A DNA stretch of 11,333 nt from Pleurotus ostreatus/Saccharomyces cerevisiae fusant (GCA_024196135.1 JAMQCK010001162.1:1-11333); one strand, 5' to 3'. Positions 1 to 7,051 are shown, numbered from the stretch's first letter. Numbers and translations: made by a program. The notes: a model not told the origin generated them from the sequence alone.

Positions 1-370
1 ACAGTGGCGGCCAAATCAATTGCGCGCTGCCTTTTTCGGAAAGATCGCCGAGGCGCGTATTGGACGAGCTCGGCGGGCCTCAAGAACTTCATAGAACGGT
101 AGAGCGCCATGGAAAACCCCCATCTGCATACCAACTTTGCGAGGGTGTGCTTTTGATGCTCACAGAACGTGTCAGGATGTGTCATATGGCACTACATGCC
201 CTCACGTACTTTACCCCGCATATCTCACAGTATGTATGCTCGTTCCGCCTGAAACTCCGTATTCCGGGGATTTCCGCCTCGATCTACCGTTCTGTGAGGA
301 AGCCAGATTTTTTCGACCACGTCCAACGCCCGCTTCGGCGATCTTTCCGAAAAAGGCAGCGCGCAATTGA
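1..370 (+). mobile_element. Family A foldback MITE, copy A1 (right tip missing)
   Basis: The element starts at base 2 with CAGTGGCGGCC. Its outer roughly 110 bases are repeated in inverted orientation at about 265-370 (compare CGGAAAGATCGCCGAGGCGC on the left with the CTTCGGCGATCTTTCCG region on the right), so the whole unit can fold back. The last 14 or so bases expected at the right end (TTCGGCCGCCACTG, as seen in copy A4) are absent: after GCGCAATTGA the sequence switches directly to the left end of a family C element. Bases 1-195 match 3851-4045 in inverted orientation without gaps, with about seven differences by eye (about 96% identity). No transposase is encoded. Open frames here are by-products of the repeat. 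The CAG tip and TA flanks seen in better copies suggest a Tc1/mariner-pogo-type MITE, which is inference. Confidence 0.75.
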
Positions 371-741
371 CAGCTGCGGACATCACTGATGGCCCTGCCC
401 CATTCGGTAAAATCGTCGAGGCGGGCACTGCGCGAGCTTCAAAAGATACAGTCTCTTCACAGAACGGTAGAGCGTTGCGAGAAACCCCCATCTGCGAAGT
501 TTCGTGGGAAACGGGTCAGAATTGCGGGAGGCGTTGGAGGTAACGTAGATTAGGGCATCTAGGAAACTATGGCATGTTCCATGATGAGGAAATGGGAAGA
601 CCGACAAACTGGGTATGCAGACGGGGGTTCTCAATGGCGCTCTACCGTTCTGCGATGTTCCCGAGATCTTCTGAGCTCGCGCAACGCCCACCACGGCGAT
701 ATGCCCAAATGGGGCAGGTCCATCAGTGATGTCCGCAGCTG
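371..741 (+). mobile_element. Family C foldback MITE, copy C1 (371 bp)
   Basis: The unit begins CAGCTGCGGACATCACTGAT and ends with its reverse complement, ATCAGTGATGTCCGCAGCTG. The inverted similarity continues inward for about 125 bases on each side, including the shared core CAGAACGGTAGAGCG / GCGCTCTACCGTTCTG. The right flank is TA, but the left flank is GA, because the element abuts the broken end of A1. It matches the copy at 7052-7426 in opposite orientation over its full length. It has no coding capacity. Family C aligns with family A in its core and in the layout of its tips (CAG..GCGG), so the two families are related. Confidence 0.8.
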
Positions 742-946
742 TAAACGACGTTGGGGCATTCAGGGACCTTCGACACGCTTCATGGCGAGGTACTGAGTGA
801 GAGGGTCGACAACGTGGGTATGTAGACGGGGGTTTTCAATGGCGCTCTACCGTTCTGTGAGGCTTCCAAGATCGTCTGGATTCGCACAACGCCCGCCACG
901 GCGATATCCCCAAATGGGGCAGGTCCATCAGTGATGTCCGCAGCTG
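742..946 (+). mobile_element. Family C half-element, left half missing
   Basis: Directly after C1 comes a second right half of the same family. From TTGGGGCATTCAGGGACCTT near 751, through the AATGGCGCTCTACCGTTCTG core, to the terminal ATCAGTGATGTCCGCAGCTG ending at 946, it follows the inner and right part of a C element. It then meets TA at 947-948. It is closer to the copy at 7052-7426 than to its neighbour C1 (both carry TTGGGGCATTCAGGGACCTTC, where C1 has a diverged version). It was therefore probably not made by simple tandem duplication of C1. A truncated insertion or unequal recombination between copies would explain it. Confidence 0.7.
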
Positions 947-1481
947 TAGCGCGCAAGTGTCCTAGATAAAAGCTATTCGGCTATTTGGCAGTCGGCACGG
1001 TCCGCTGGCGCTCAAAGAGAGATCAACGGTGGCGCCTGGGAGCGCTTGAATGAGAGCAGCCATGGGAGCAATTGGCCGTACAGAAGTGTCAACCTGGAGT
1101 GTTTCTGGTACCGTTCATGGCATACACGCTGTCATTCATGGTACTGAGCTAAGGAGACGAAACGAGAAGTGGCCTATGCCTCGTCCGGCGAGCTTTGGAC
1201 AATCCTCACGTCATATCATCTGACCAGGCCGGTGCCGGCCTTCAGCGGACTCGTTGCGGGTTGGGTGTTTACGGGCGTACCTCGGACCAGGAGACGGCGA
1301 TACACTCATTCCGCTCCAGCCTGCCGAAGCCGCCGAGCTGGTGGCTCACCTGTCATCTGCCAGCAGACCACCTATCGCAGGGTCACTGGTACCGCTGCCA
1401 AGCTCATCGTATAGGTGTTGCATTCACAGGTCAATTGAAACTTACTTAGGAGTAGTCAGATGCATGAGAACACCGTACGAC
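947..1481. other. Unassigned spacer, no supportable gene
   Basis: No gene is recognised here. Around 1170-1400 there are open stretches in two plus-strand frames with a somewhat protein-like composition (one around AYASSGELWTILTS, the next around LGPGDGDTLIPLQPAEAAEL), but they sit in different frames and match no family I know. They could be a decayed coding relic or chance. No repeat shared with the rest of the window was seen. Confidence 0.4.
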
Positions 1482-1540
1482 CACACACATATATACACAC
1501 ACACAAATATACATACATACATACATACATACATACATAG
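1482..1540. repeat. Compound microsatellite (CA/TA then CATA)
   Basis: A run of CA and TA dinucleotides (ACACACATATATACACAC) passes into about seven tandem copies of the tetranucleotide ACAT, ending before GGGTATGTATATC. An open frame crosses it and gives an alternating HTYIH peptide, which is an artefact of the repeat. Confidence 0.9.
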
Positions 1541-1640
1541 GGTATGTATATCTAATCAGCTTGATCAGCTGATGCTTGATGCTCATTGTCAACGCCAACT
1601 ACTCCGCTTTCCCCAAGGCTCAAGGCTTGCGCTGTGGCGG

Positions 1641-1672
1641 TCTAGGTTGTATGCATTGGCACACAACCTAGA
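1641..1672. repeat. Near-perfect 14-bp-stem hairpin
   Basis: TCTAGGTTGT (1641-1650) pairs perfectly with ACAACCTAGA (1663-1672). After one A/C mismatch, TGC pairs with GCA around a four-base ATTG loop. It is a compact inverted repeat with no obvious gene next to it. It may be a chance hairpin, the remnant of a small foldback element or an RNA structure. The sequence does not say which. Confidence 0.6.
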
Positions 1673-2081
1673 CGTCACCGCTCTTGCCCGTGCGCACGCG
1701 GGGTCACTGGACGGTCCCTGGGTTAAATAGTGCCCTAGACCATTGGTGCGGCTGGAACCTGACCATCGCGCAAGCCTCAGTAGTGTATGCTGTCCTGGAG
1801 GATTGACTCTGGTGCGCTTTCACGCTTACTCGTGCCCGATTGAACGTCACGCTCGCGCTGTTGGCGAGTGATCGGGTCCCATACAGGTCTAAGCAGAGGA
1901 CTCGTCCGCCATTCCGCTACTCCCCTCTCATGGCTTCAACGCTCCTCGTCGTATGCATCATCGTTCATCATTGGTCGAGCTGTTTAAGCTTGCAATATTG
2001 ATCACTGATCCCTGCAAGTGATACAACCAACCTTGCTCGATAGTCATGTGATGCGTCCTGCTTGGGTCCACAGTATTAGTA
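1673..2081. other. Unassigned spacer
   Basis: No open frame with recognisable content, no repeat shared with other parts of the window and no RNA gene signature were seen between the hairpin and the small TA-flanked element at 2084. Confidence 0.4.
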
Positions 2082-2083
2082 TA

Positions 2084-2264
2084 CAGCCGTTTGCAGTCTT
2101 GTGCAGCGAGATTTCGGGCACGTGGGTCTCAGGGCGTCGCCAGGGACTCATGCGAGAACGCCCAGAGCGTTGATGGCCCTTGAGGGGCGCGTCTGATTGG
2201 CCTACAGCGGTCGCTTGCTCGAAATCTCGCAGCACGGGACTGCATTCTATTCTGCAAACGGCTG
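2084..2264. mobile_element. Small TA-flanked MITE (181 bp) with CAGCCGTTTGCAG ends
   Basis: GTATACAGCCGTTTGCAG (2079-2096) is the perfect reverse complement of CTGCAAACGGCTGTATAC (2252-2269). Taking TA as the target duplication (2082-2083 and 2265-2266), the element runs from CAGCCG to CGGCTG. Further in, GCAGCGAGATTTCGGGC on the left matches the reverse complement of GCTCGAAATCTCGC on the right, with the right arm carrying about 12 extra bases. The subterminal inverted repeat is therefore about 45 bases. Its ends differ from families A and C beyond the first CAG, so it is a separate family of the same type. It encodes no protein. Confidence 0.8.
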
Positions 2265-2269
2265 TATAC

Positions 2270-3029
2270 GCAGGATCTTGACAGGACCTTATCTTGGGGA
2301 GTAGTAGAGGCCAGATCAAGCGATTTCGGCCTTCTAAGGAAGAAGAGTCACAGTGGCAGCTAGATCGACTGCGCGACGTTGGAGTAGCCTCGGGCGGCCC
2401 GAGAGGCGGGATGGTGAAGGCCCCGGAAGGGCCGCCGCTGGGCGCGCTACACACATGCGTACAGCCGGGCCAGCCGGCCCGGCTGGTCTAAGCGTTACTC
2501 TACTGGCTCCGTCCCTCGCCCTCTAGCCCTACTGCCACGTATGACCGGAAAATGTGACAGTGAAGATAATAGAGTGTATTCGCACGTTAGTAATTCCGTT
2601 ATGAACATGCCGATTCATTTCTGGATCTTCAAAGCGTTCTCGAAGTAAGACTGACGAAATCCAGGGTCTTTCCGCACTGGCGCACGGCGAGCTGACCAGC
2701 GCAACCCTTCTTGGACCGGTTGTTCTTGCACTTGTCGAGGCGAGACTTGGCAAACGGGCTCCGACGACCGTCCAGCACCGCCCACCGTCGTGAAACGAGG
2801 TGAACACAAGGTGACTGAAGGGCTGCCCGCGCTTGTGAGTGCAGAGCCCACCAACGACTTTCGTAACTTACCAAAACAAACTCGTAGTAAGAAGATGTTC
2901 GGTGCTCAATTGGCTTCGCATGTACCGTTTTTGGATCTTGAATCTTTAATGGGCGAATGCACTCTTCTGTATTCGTCGCTTAGTTAATTATTATCTCATG
3001 TGATTTGCACACCTTGCGATAGGGATTTT
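2270..3029. other. Unassigned spacer with weak minus-strand coding-like scrap
   Basis: No gene is recognised. On the minus strand, a GTAAGT donor-like site (2871 going down) and a CAG acceptor-like site (2823) would define a 49-base intron. Downstream of it, one frame reads a lysine- and cysteine-rich tail (core KSRLDKCKNNRSKKGC) that stops at about 2629. That is suggestive of a decayed exon but matches no family I can name. The plus-strand frame at 2294-2491 is short and GC-driven. Nothing else stands out apart from the GC hairpin listed separately. Confidence 0.3.
2463..2484. repeat. GC-rich perfect 9-bp hairpin
   Basis: AGCCGGGCC pairs with GGCCCGGCT around the loop AGCC. It sits at the end of a GC-rich patch (about 2385-2490). 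No U-tract follows it and no gene ends beside it, so a terminator role is not supported. Confidence 0.55.
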
Positions 3030-3320
3030 TGAGACTGAGGTATGTATAGTGAGAGCGCCATTGGAGGTGGAGGTCTGCATATTAAATCTGCTCACGATCC
3101 CTCTTGATCCTCGTGGAACGTGACGAAATGTGTCAAATGACACACTCTAACGTACTCTGCCGCACCACACATATCTTTTAGATCATGAGCTCGGCTTGCC
3201 TGGAAACTTGGATCGTGAAGCTCCATGCTGTTCCGTGAAGGATCTGGAATTCCTGTAGCACGCCAATGTCGCTTCGGCGATTTCTCTGAGAAAGGCAGCG
3301 CACAAATCTAGTCGCCACTT
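3030..3320 (+). mobile_element. Family A MITE, degraded copy A2
   Basis: The order of A1 landmarks is kept at low identity: GAGCGCCATTGGAGG near 3053, the GTGTCAAATGACAC block near 3131, ACGTACTCTGCCGCACCACACATATC near 3151, CTTCGGCGATTTCTCTGAGAAAGGCAGCGC near 3273, and the end TCGCCACTT near 3310. The left tip is missing or unrecognisable. The many differences from A1 and A4 indicate an older insertion. Confidence 0.6.
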
Positions 3321-3339
3321 TGAAGCTGCGCTCACAGTA

Positions 3340-3562
3340 CAGTAGCGGGAAGATCAACTCCGTGCTGCCTTATTTGGAAATATTGCTGAGGCAGGTGCTC
3401 ATCAGCCCCGTTCAGTATTGAGATTTCGCGGAACGGCAGAGCGCCATCGATAACCTCCATTTAAACGTCCACTTTATTGGGAGAGTAAAACACGTTGGAG
3501 CACTGCGTGCCATACGATGGATCATGGTATGATTTGTGAGGATCAGGAGCAACCCCATATCC
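3340..3562 (+). mobile_element. Family A MITE, left part of composite copy A3
   Basis: The sequence begins CAGTAGCGGGAAGATCAACT beside TA (3338-3339) and follows the A1 left arm: CGTGCTGCC..., ..GGAAATATTGCTGAGGC.., GGAACGGCAGAGCGCCATCG, then CCTCCATTTAAACGTCCAC. Near 3531-3556, TTTGTGAGGATCAGGAGCAACCCC resembles the inner part of A4. It is strongly diverged. Together with 3851-4044 it could form one TA-flanked 705-bp composite unit, with a foreign middle. Confidence 0.5.
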
Positions 3563-3850
3563 CATAGGATACATGCTCGCCTCAATTGAGTGCTTTTGTC
3601 TGGGCCTCTCAGCTATGCTCTACCTCACTACTATCATCTTGATTGCAAGGTCTTTCCCGTGTCTTGTTGACCCTATCAAGAGGGACCCCTTGCGTTTGCA
3701 AAATAACGTCGGTAAACGTGCAGACACCTTCGTCCAGAATTCCTGTAAGGCACCACACAACCAAAAAAAAAGCACTGTCAATGGCAGTAGGAATCAGAGT
3801 CGCGCACGATGTGCAAGCAAATGCAGCCGGCGGACCCAGGGCTTTCTCTA
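3563..3850. other. Unrelated insert between two family A halves
   Basis: This stretch has no match to families A, B or C. It carries a nine-base A run (3773-3781) and open frames on both strands. One plus-strand frame (3573-3851) starts with a hydrophobic stretch (LGLSAMLYLTTIILIA), but it has no homology I recognise and runs into the repeat. It could be the filler of a composite element, or older host DNA trapped between two insertions. Confidence 0.35.
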
Positions 3851-4045
3851 GTAGTGCCATATGACACATCCTGACACGTTTTGTGAGCATCAAGAGCACA
3901 CCCTCGCAGAGTTGGTATGCAGATGGGGGTTTTCCATGGCGCTCTACCGTTCTATGAAGTTTCTGAGGCCCGCCGAGCTCGTCCAATACGCGCATCGGCG
4001 ATCTTTCCGAAAAAGGCAGCGCGCAATTGATTCGGCCGCCACTGT
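3851..4045 (-). mobile_element. Family A MITE half, copy A4 (inverted relative to A1)
   Basis: This is the reverse complement of bases 1-195 over exactly 195 bases without gaps, with about seven substitutions. It ends in GCGGCCGCCACTG at 4044 followed by TA (4045-4046), which gives the complete A-family tip missing from the right side of A1. A long minus-strand frame (3609-4211) crosses this copy, the insert before it and repeat B after it. Because it is stitched from unrelated repeats, it is not counted as a gene. Confidence 0.75.
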
Positions 4046-4104
4046 ACATCGTGGATGCTGTCAGGTGCGTGAATCGACCATCATGTAGGCAAAAAGCTGT
4101 AATT

Positions 4105-4300
4105 AGAGTGTATTGATCATGTCTTTCACTTAAGTACAAAATGCAGCTCCACTTGATGCATTGGCCAATGCAGAACTTGTAAGGGCCAATGAATATCTTT
4201 GTAGACCGCACGATCTAGGCTCTGGCGCGACGATCTTACGGCCTCGTGCGTACTGGGGAGGAACGTATTAGGTGGCGGGTGACTTGTCGCTCTGGTTGCC
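4105..4300 (+). repeat. Dispersed repeat B, copy 1
   Basis: From AGTGTATTGATCATGT to GGTGGCGGGTGACTTGTC this matches 8468-8657 on the same strand, at roughly 85-90% identity by eye. Landmarks kept in both are ACAAAATGCAGCTCCA, GCAGAACTTGTAAGGG, TAATGAATATCTTT-like and GCGACGATCTTACGGCC. This copy holds a perfect 16-bp palindrome, TGCATTGGCCAATGCA (4157-4172), with a CCAAT box on both strands. No terminal inverted repeat or target duplication is evident, so its type is unknown. It has no coding capacity. Confidence 0.7.
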
Positions 4301-4615
4301 ACCGGGGCATACGTGCGGGATGTAGCAGCCAGAAGGCGGGTGCTCTGGCGTGCACTCACAAAATAAGCGAGATAGGCAGTTTCCCGGAATGCTCGTTGAC
4401 GCAGAATACCCCTGGAGGCTTCAGATCCATCTGTGTCTTTACATTTCGTCGTCCTGGTCGTTCACTTGAAGCAGAATCTCAGATGAAGTTCCACGTGTGC
4501 CTTCGTTAATGAATTCTCCGATATTCATCGAGACACTCTAATGACGGGCATTGATAATAGAAGCCTAGCACTCCAGGCTGATCCCAACATGACGGCAACG
4601 GCGGCAGCCGCCCAC
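4301..4615. other. Intergenic region upstream of the helicase
   Basis: No gene is recognised. The stretch lies between repeat B and the promoter-like sequence in front of the helicase and presumably contains its upstream control region. No known fungal factor site stands out strongly. A GC-rich trinucleotide-like patch (CGGCAACGGCGGCAGCCGCC) lies at about 4593-4612. Confidence 0.35.
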
Positions 4616-4654
4616 ATAAATAGCATATCCTCCCACGCCCTTGCCCAACCTTCC
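4616..4654 (+). promoter_or_regulatory. TATA-like box and pyrimidine-rich initiator for the helicase gene
   Basis: ATAAATAG at 4616-4623 is a TATA-like sequence. It is followed by a C/T-rich stretch (about 4627-4654, TCCTCCCACGCCCTTGCCCA and on), as often found around fungal transcription starts, and then by the start codon at 4660. If the TATA box is used at a normal distance, the leader would be very short. The assignment rests on position and motif only. Confidence 0.4.
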
Positions 4655-4663
4655 ATGATATGA
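4655..4663 (+). promoter_or_regulatory. Two-codon upstream ORF overlapping the helicase start
   Basis: The first ATG in front of the gene reads ATG-ATA-TGA. Its stop codon overlaps the helicase ATG at 4660 within the tetranucleotide ATGA. If transcription starts upstream of 4655, ribosomes would meet this minimal ORF first, and the overlap would favour leaky scanning or termination-reinitiation. If the transcript starts downstream, the short ORF is irrelevant. Confidence 0.35.
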
Positions 4664-6689
4664 CACAGACGACCTTGCATAAATTCTTCGCACCTGAGGT
4701 CTTGCTAGCGCCTCATCGCGATCACACCGAGAGGACAAGAGTCCAGCTCGATCGGGAGCAGAACGATGTTGTGCAGGCTGTCGTTGACGATGGCTTGAAC
4801 GTGTTCTACACTGGAGCAGCAGGTCAGTTGGTCATTCTTGCCTTCACCATGCTCCGGCTCACTTTGGGGATCGCTCACCCTAGGAACGGGTAAGTCATTG
4901 GTGACGAGGGCTATCATCCAGCGCATACGTAGTCGAGGTCGAGAGGAGCCGGCTGCGCTGGCTGTAACAGCGAGCACCGGTGTCGCTGCTGCTAACGTGG
5001 GCGGTGAGACGTGCAAGCCCCGCAATCCCGCTTCCGAGTGCTGACTAGGCCTTCAGGAAGCACTATCCACTTCTGGTCTGGCGTAGCCTCTTCAGATATG
5101 GAGTTCTCATCCATTATGGACCGAGTCAGGGGGGGATCCGCCAAGCTACGCTGGGGACAGGTAAAGGCTATCATCATCGACGAAAGTCAGTGTCGCAAAT
5201 GCCTATATACACAAAGGAATACGTTTGACAGCCACGTTTTCAGTATCCATGCTGGATGCGGATTATTTCGATGTCCTGTGCGACGTCGCTCGAGCGATGC
5301 GTCCTGGGTCAAACAAACCCTTCGGAGGCATTCAACTCATAGTCACGGGGGATTTTTTTCAGGTACGAAGCCGCTTTACCGTTGACATTGGGAAAGCTAT
5401 TCCAGCTCACGGCCTCCCCTCACCGACATTCCGTGCCCCCTTCGGCTTGCTCTTAGCTTCCACCTGTTAGCAAAAAAAACCCTCGAACCGGCAAGGTGAT
5501 ACCTGCCAGGTTCGCATTCGAGTCTGATCAATGGAGGAACGTTTTCCAGAGAGAGATGCGCTTGACAAAGGTGTATAGACAAAGGGATTTTGGTGGGCCC
5601 CTAGAGTAGGACTTCCCCAGCACACTCACGCGCTTCCCAGACTTTGTCACCGCGCTCAACGACATTCGGCGGGGTGAGGTTTCGGACAAGACCCTTCAAA
5701 TGATCAAAGGGCTCGAGCGCGCACTGCCCTCGGCCACCGTATTGCCAATTTACCTATACTCCCGGCGCGATGAAGCTGCACAAAGGAACGACAGATGTCT
5801 GGACAGACTTGATGGGGATATGTTCCTCTACGAGACCCACGACCGCTTGACATCGAACACCGACGACGCACTGGCGGCGGAGCGCAGCCTGAAGCAGCTC
5901 CCCGTCGAGCCAACTCTTAGGATCAAGGTCGGCGCTCAGGTCATGCTTATCAAGAACTATGACGAGTCCCTGGTCAACGGAGCCACTGGCGTCGTCGTCC
6001 GCATGGAAACCGATATCGGTTTCTCCACGGATGACCTGACGCGCATTGGGAAACACTTCAACTCAGCGGACAAGTATCCGGTTGTAAAATTTATGACGAC
6101 AGCGGGCGACAGGATGGTGCTAGTTGGCCCGGAAGAGTTTCGGGCGGAGTCAGGGCATGGCAATGTGCTCGCAATTCGTGTTCAGGTCAGTCTGTGTCTC
6201 CTTCCACTGTTTGACTCTATTGCACCGGCACCGACAGCCTGTAGCTTCCTCTTATTCTTGCATGGGCCATCTCCATCCACAAGAGTCAAGGTCAGACGCT
6301 TCAGCGTGTTCAGGTGAATCTTCAGAGCGTCTTCGAGAAAGGTGCGCGTAAAAACCACAGGCAGACGCCTACAATGATCGAGCAGTCGTGGCTCACTGTG
6401 CAAATTAGGGCAAGTTTACGTCGCTCTCTCTCGTGCGGCTAGCGTCGATGGTCTTCAAGTCGTTGGATTCAAACGGAGCAAGGTCAGCAAGGCTAGCATA
6501 TTCGACAGTCACTCACCCTGACTGACATGTGCGTGGACTCAGGTTATGGTAGATCGACGAGTGCTGGACTGGGACAGAAAGATGCAAGGAAGCGCGGCAG
6601 TGTCAAATGGAAACCCCATCAATCCTACTGCGACAGAGCGTAGTGAGCGCAAGCGGTTATTTCCACGCGACCCTCTGGAGATAGACTAA
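4660..6689 (+). CDS. PIF1: Pif1-family 5'-to-3' DNA helicase, nine exons, 509 aa, apparently intact
   Basis: Exons: 4660-4822, 4884-5003, 5057-5185, 5244-5362, 5457-5592, 5641-6185, 6245-6341, 6409-6482, 6543-6689. The introns are 61, 53, 58, 94, 48, 59, 67 and 60 bases, all GT-AG. Joined length is 1530 bases with no internal stop. Motifs in order: Q-motif-like LDREQ (30-34); Walker A GAAGTGKS (52-59, lysine 58); Ia [14 protein letters not shown] (82-95); Walker B IIIDEISM (133-140); III GDFFQLPPV (173-181); IV-like LTKVYRQRD (213-221); [11 protein letters not shown] near 318-328 with LVNGATGVV (333-341); [15 protein letters not shown] (410-423); [11 protein letters not shown] (438-446, arginine 445). 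Family members unwind DNA 5' to 3', remove G-quadruplexes and act in Okazaki maturation, break-induced replication and telomere or mitochondrial DNA upkeep. At 509 aa it is nearly all helicase core, shorter than human (641) or yeast Pif1 (859). The N-terminal QTTLHKFF (3-10) resembles a PIP box. The C-terminal basic RSERKR could be a nuclear signal. There is no Helitron Rep domain nearby. It may be the housekeeping gene or one of several paralogues. Confidence 0.95.
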
Positions 6690-7049
6690 GTTGTATAGCT
6701 CATACATGTAGAGCAATATCAGGAAACTTGCACATCCGTTGCTGGTCGTCTCCGTTCTTCATAGCTTTGCGAGTCCCCGAGTGCACGAAACTCTCAAGGA
6801 ATGTATAAATAGAGTAAATTCGCTCAATACACTACCTGGGAAGAAGGACAAACAATGCTTGTTCCCGCGTTCGCAGCGCCGCTGTGATTCTGTCCTGGCG
6901 CTCGGGCCACCCCAGCCCGCTCTACCCCGCACTCAGACCATCAGGTCGTGCTCACATGAACAGCGCCTGATATAGGGTCCAATCGCTCGGCCTGCCATGC
7001 GCACAAGACGTCACTCTTATCAGACACCATCTATTGCGAGTCCTCAAGC
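6690..7049. other. Helicase 3' flank, no supportable gene
   Basis: Just after the stop at 6689, TTGTATAGCTCATACATG contains TA-rich elements of the kind found in fungal 3' processing regions. Further on, TATAAATA (6804-6811) looks like a TATA box, and an ATG in good context (AAACAATG, 6855) follows, but that frame stops after ten codons and no spliced continuation is recognisable. The rest holds nothing I can name. Confidence 0.4.
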
Positions 7050-7051
7050 TA

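Noticed and set aside
60..389. 109-codon plus-strand open frame
   Set aside because: It lies wholly inside the A1 foldback element and the edge of C1. Similar frames appear on the other strand of inverted copies, as expected of palindromes.
1254..1730. 158-codon plus-strand open frame
   Set aside because: It runs through the CA/CATA microsatellite, which supplies stop-free codons. No recognisable domain.
2044..2454. 136-codon minus-strand open frame
   Set aside because: It reads straight through the 2084-2264 MITE. Composition and boundaries give no support.
3609..4211. 200-codon minus-strand open frame
   Set aside because: It is stitched from repeat B, the A4 element half and an unrelated insert. 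Its middle part equals the frame in A1 only because the repeats are copies.
5480..5500. tRNA B-box-like GGTTCGAGG with a T run on the minus strand
   Set aside because: It lies inside helicase exon 5, where the bases encode KKNPRTGK. The T run follows too closely for a T-arm and acceptor stem, so no tRNA can fold.
4660..6689. Helitron origin for the helicase
   Set aside because: No Rep/HUH domain, no Helitron-type 3' hairpin with CTRR end near the gene, and the gene is intron-rich. A distant Helitron ancestry cannot be excluded from this window alone.
6804..6857. TATA box and ATG suggesting a second gene after the helicase
   Set aside because: The frame from the ATG at 6855 closes after ten codons, and no convincing intron extends it.
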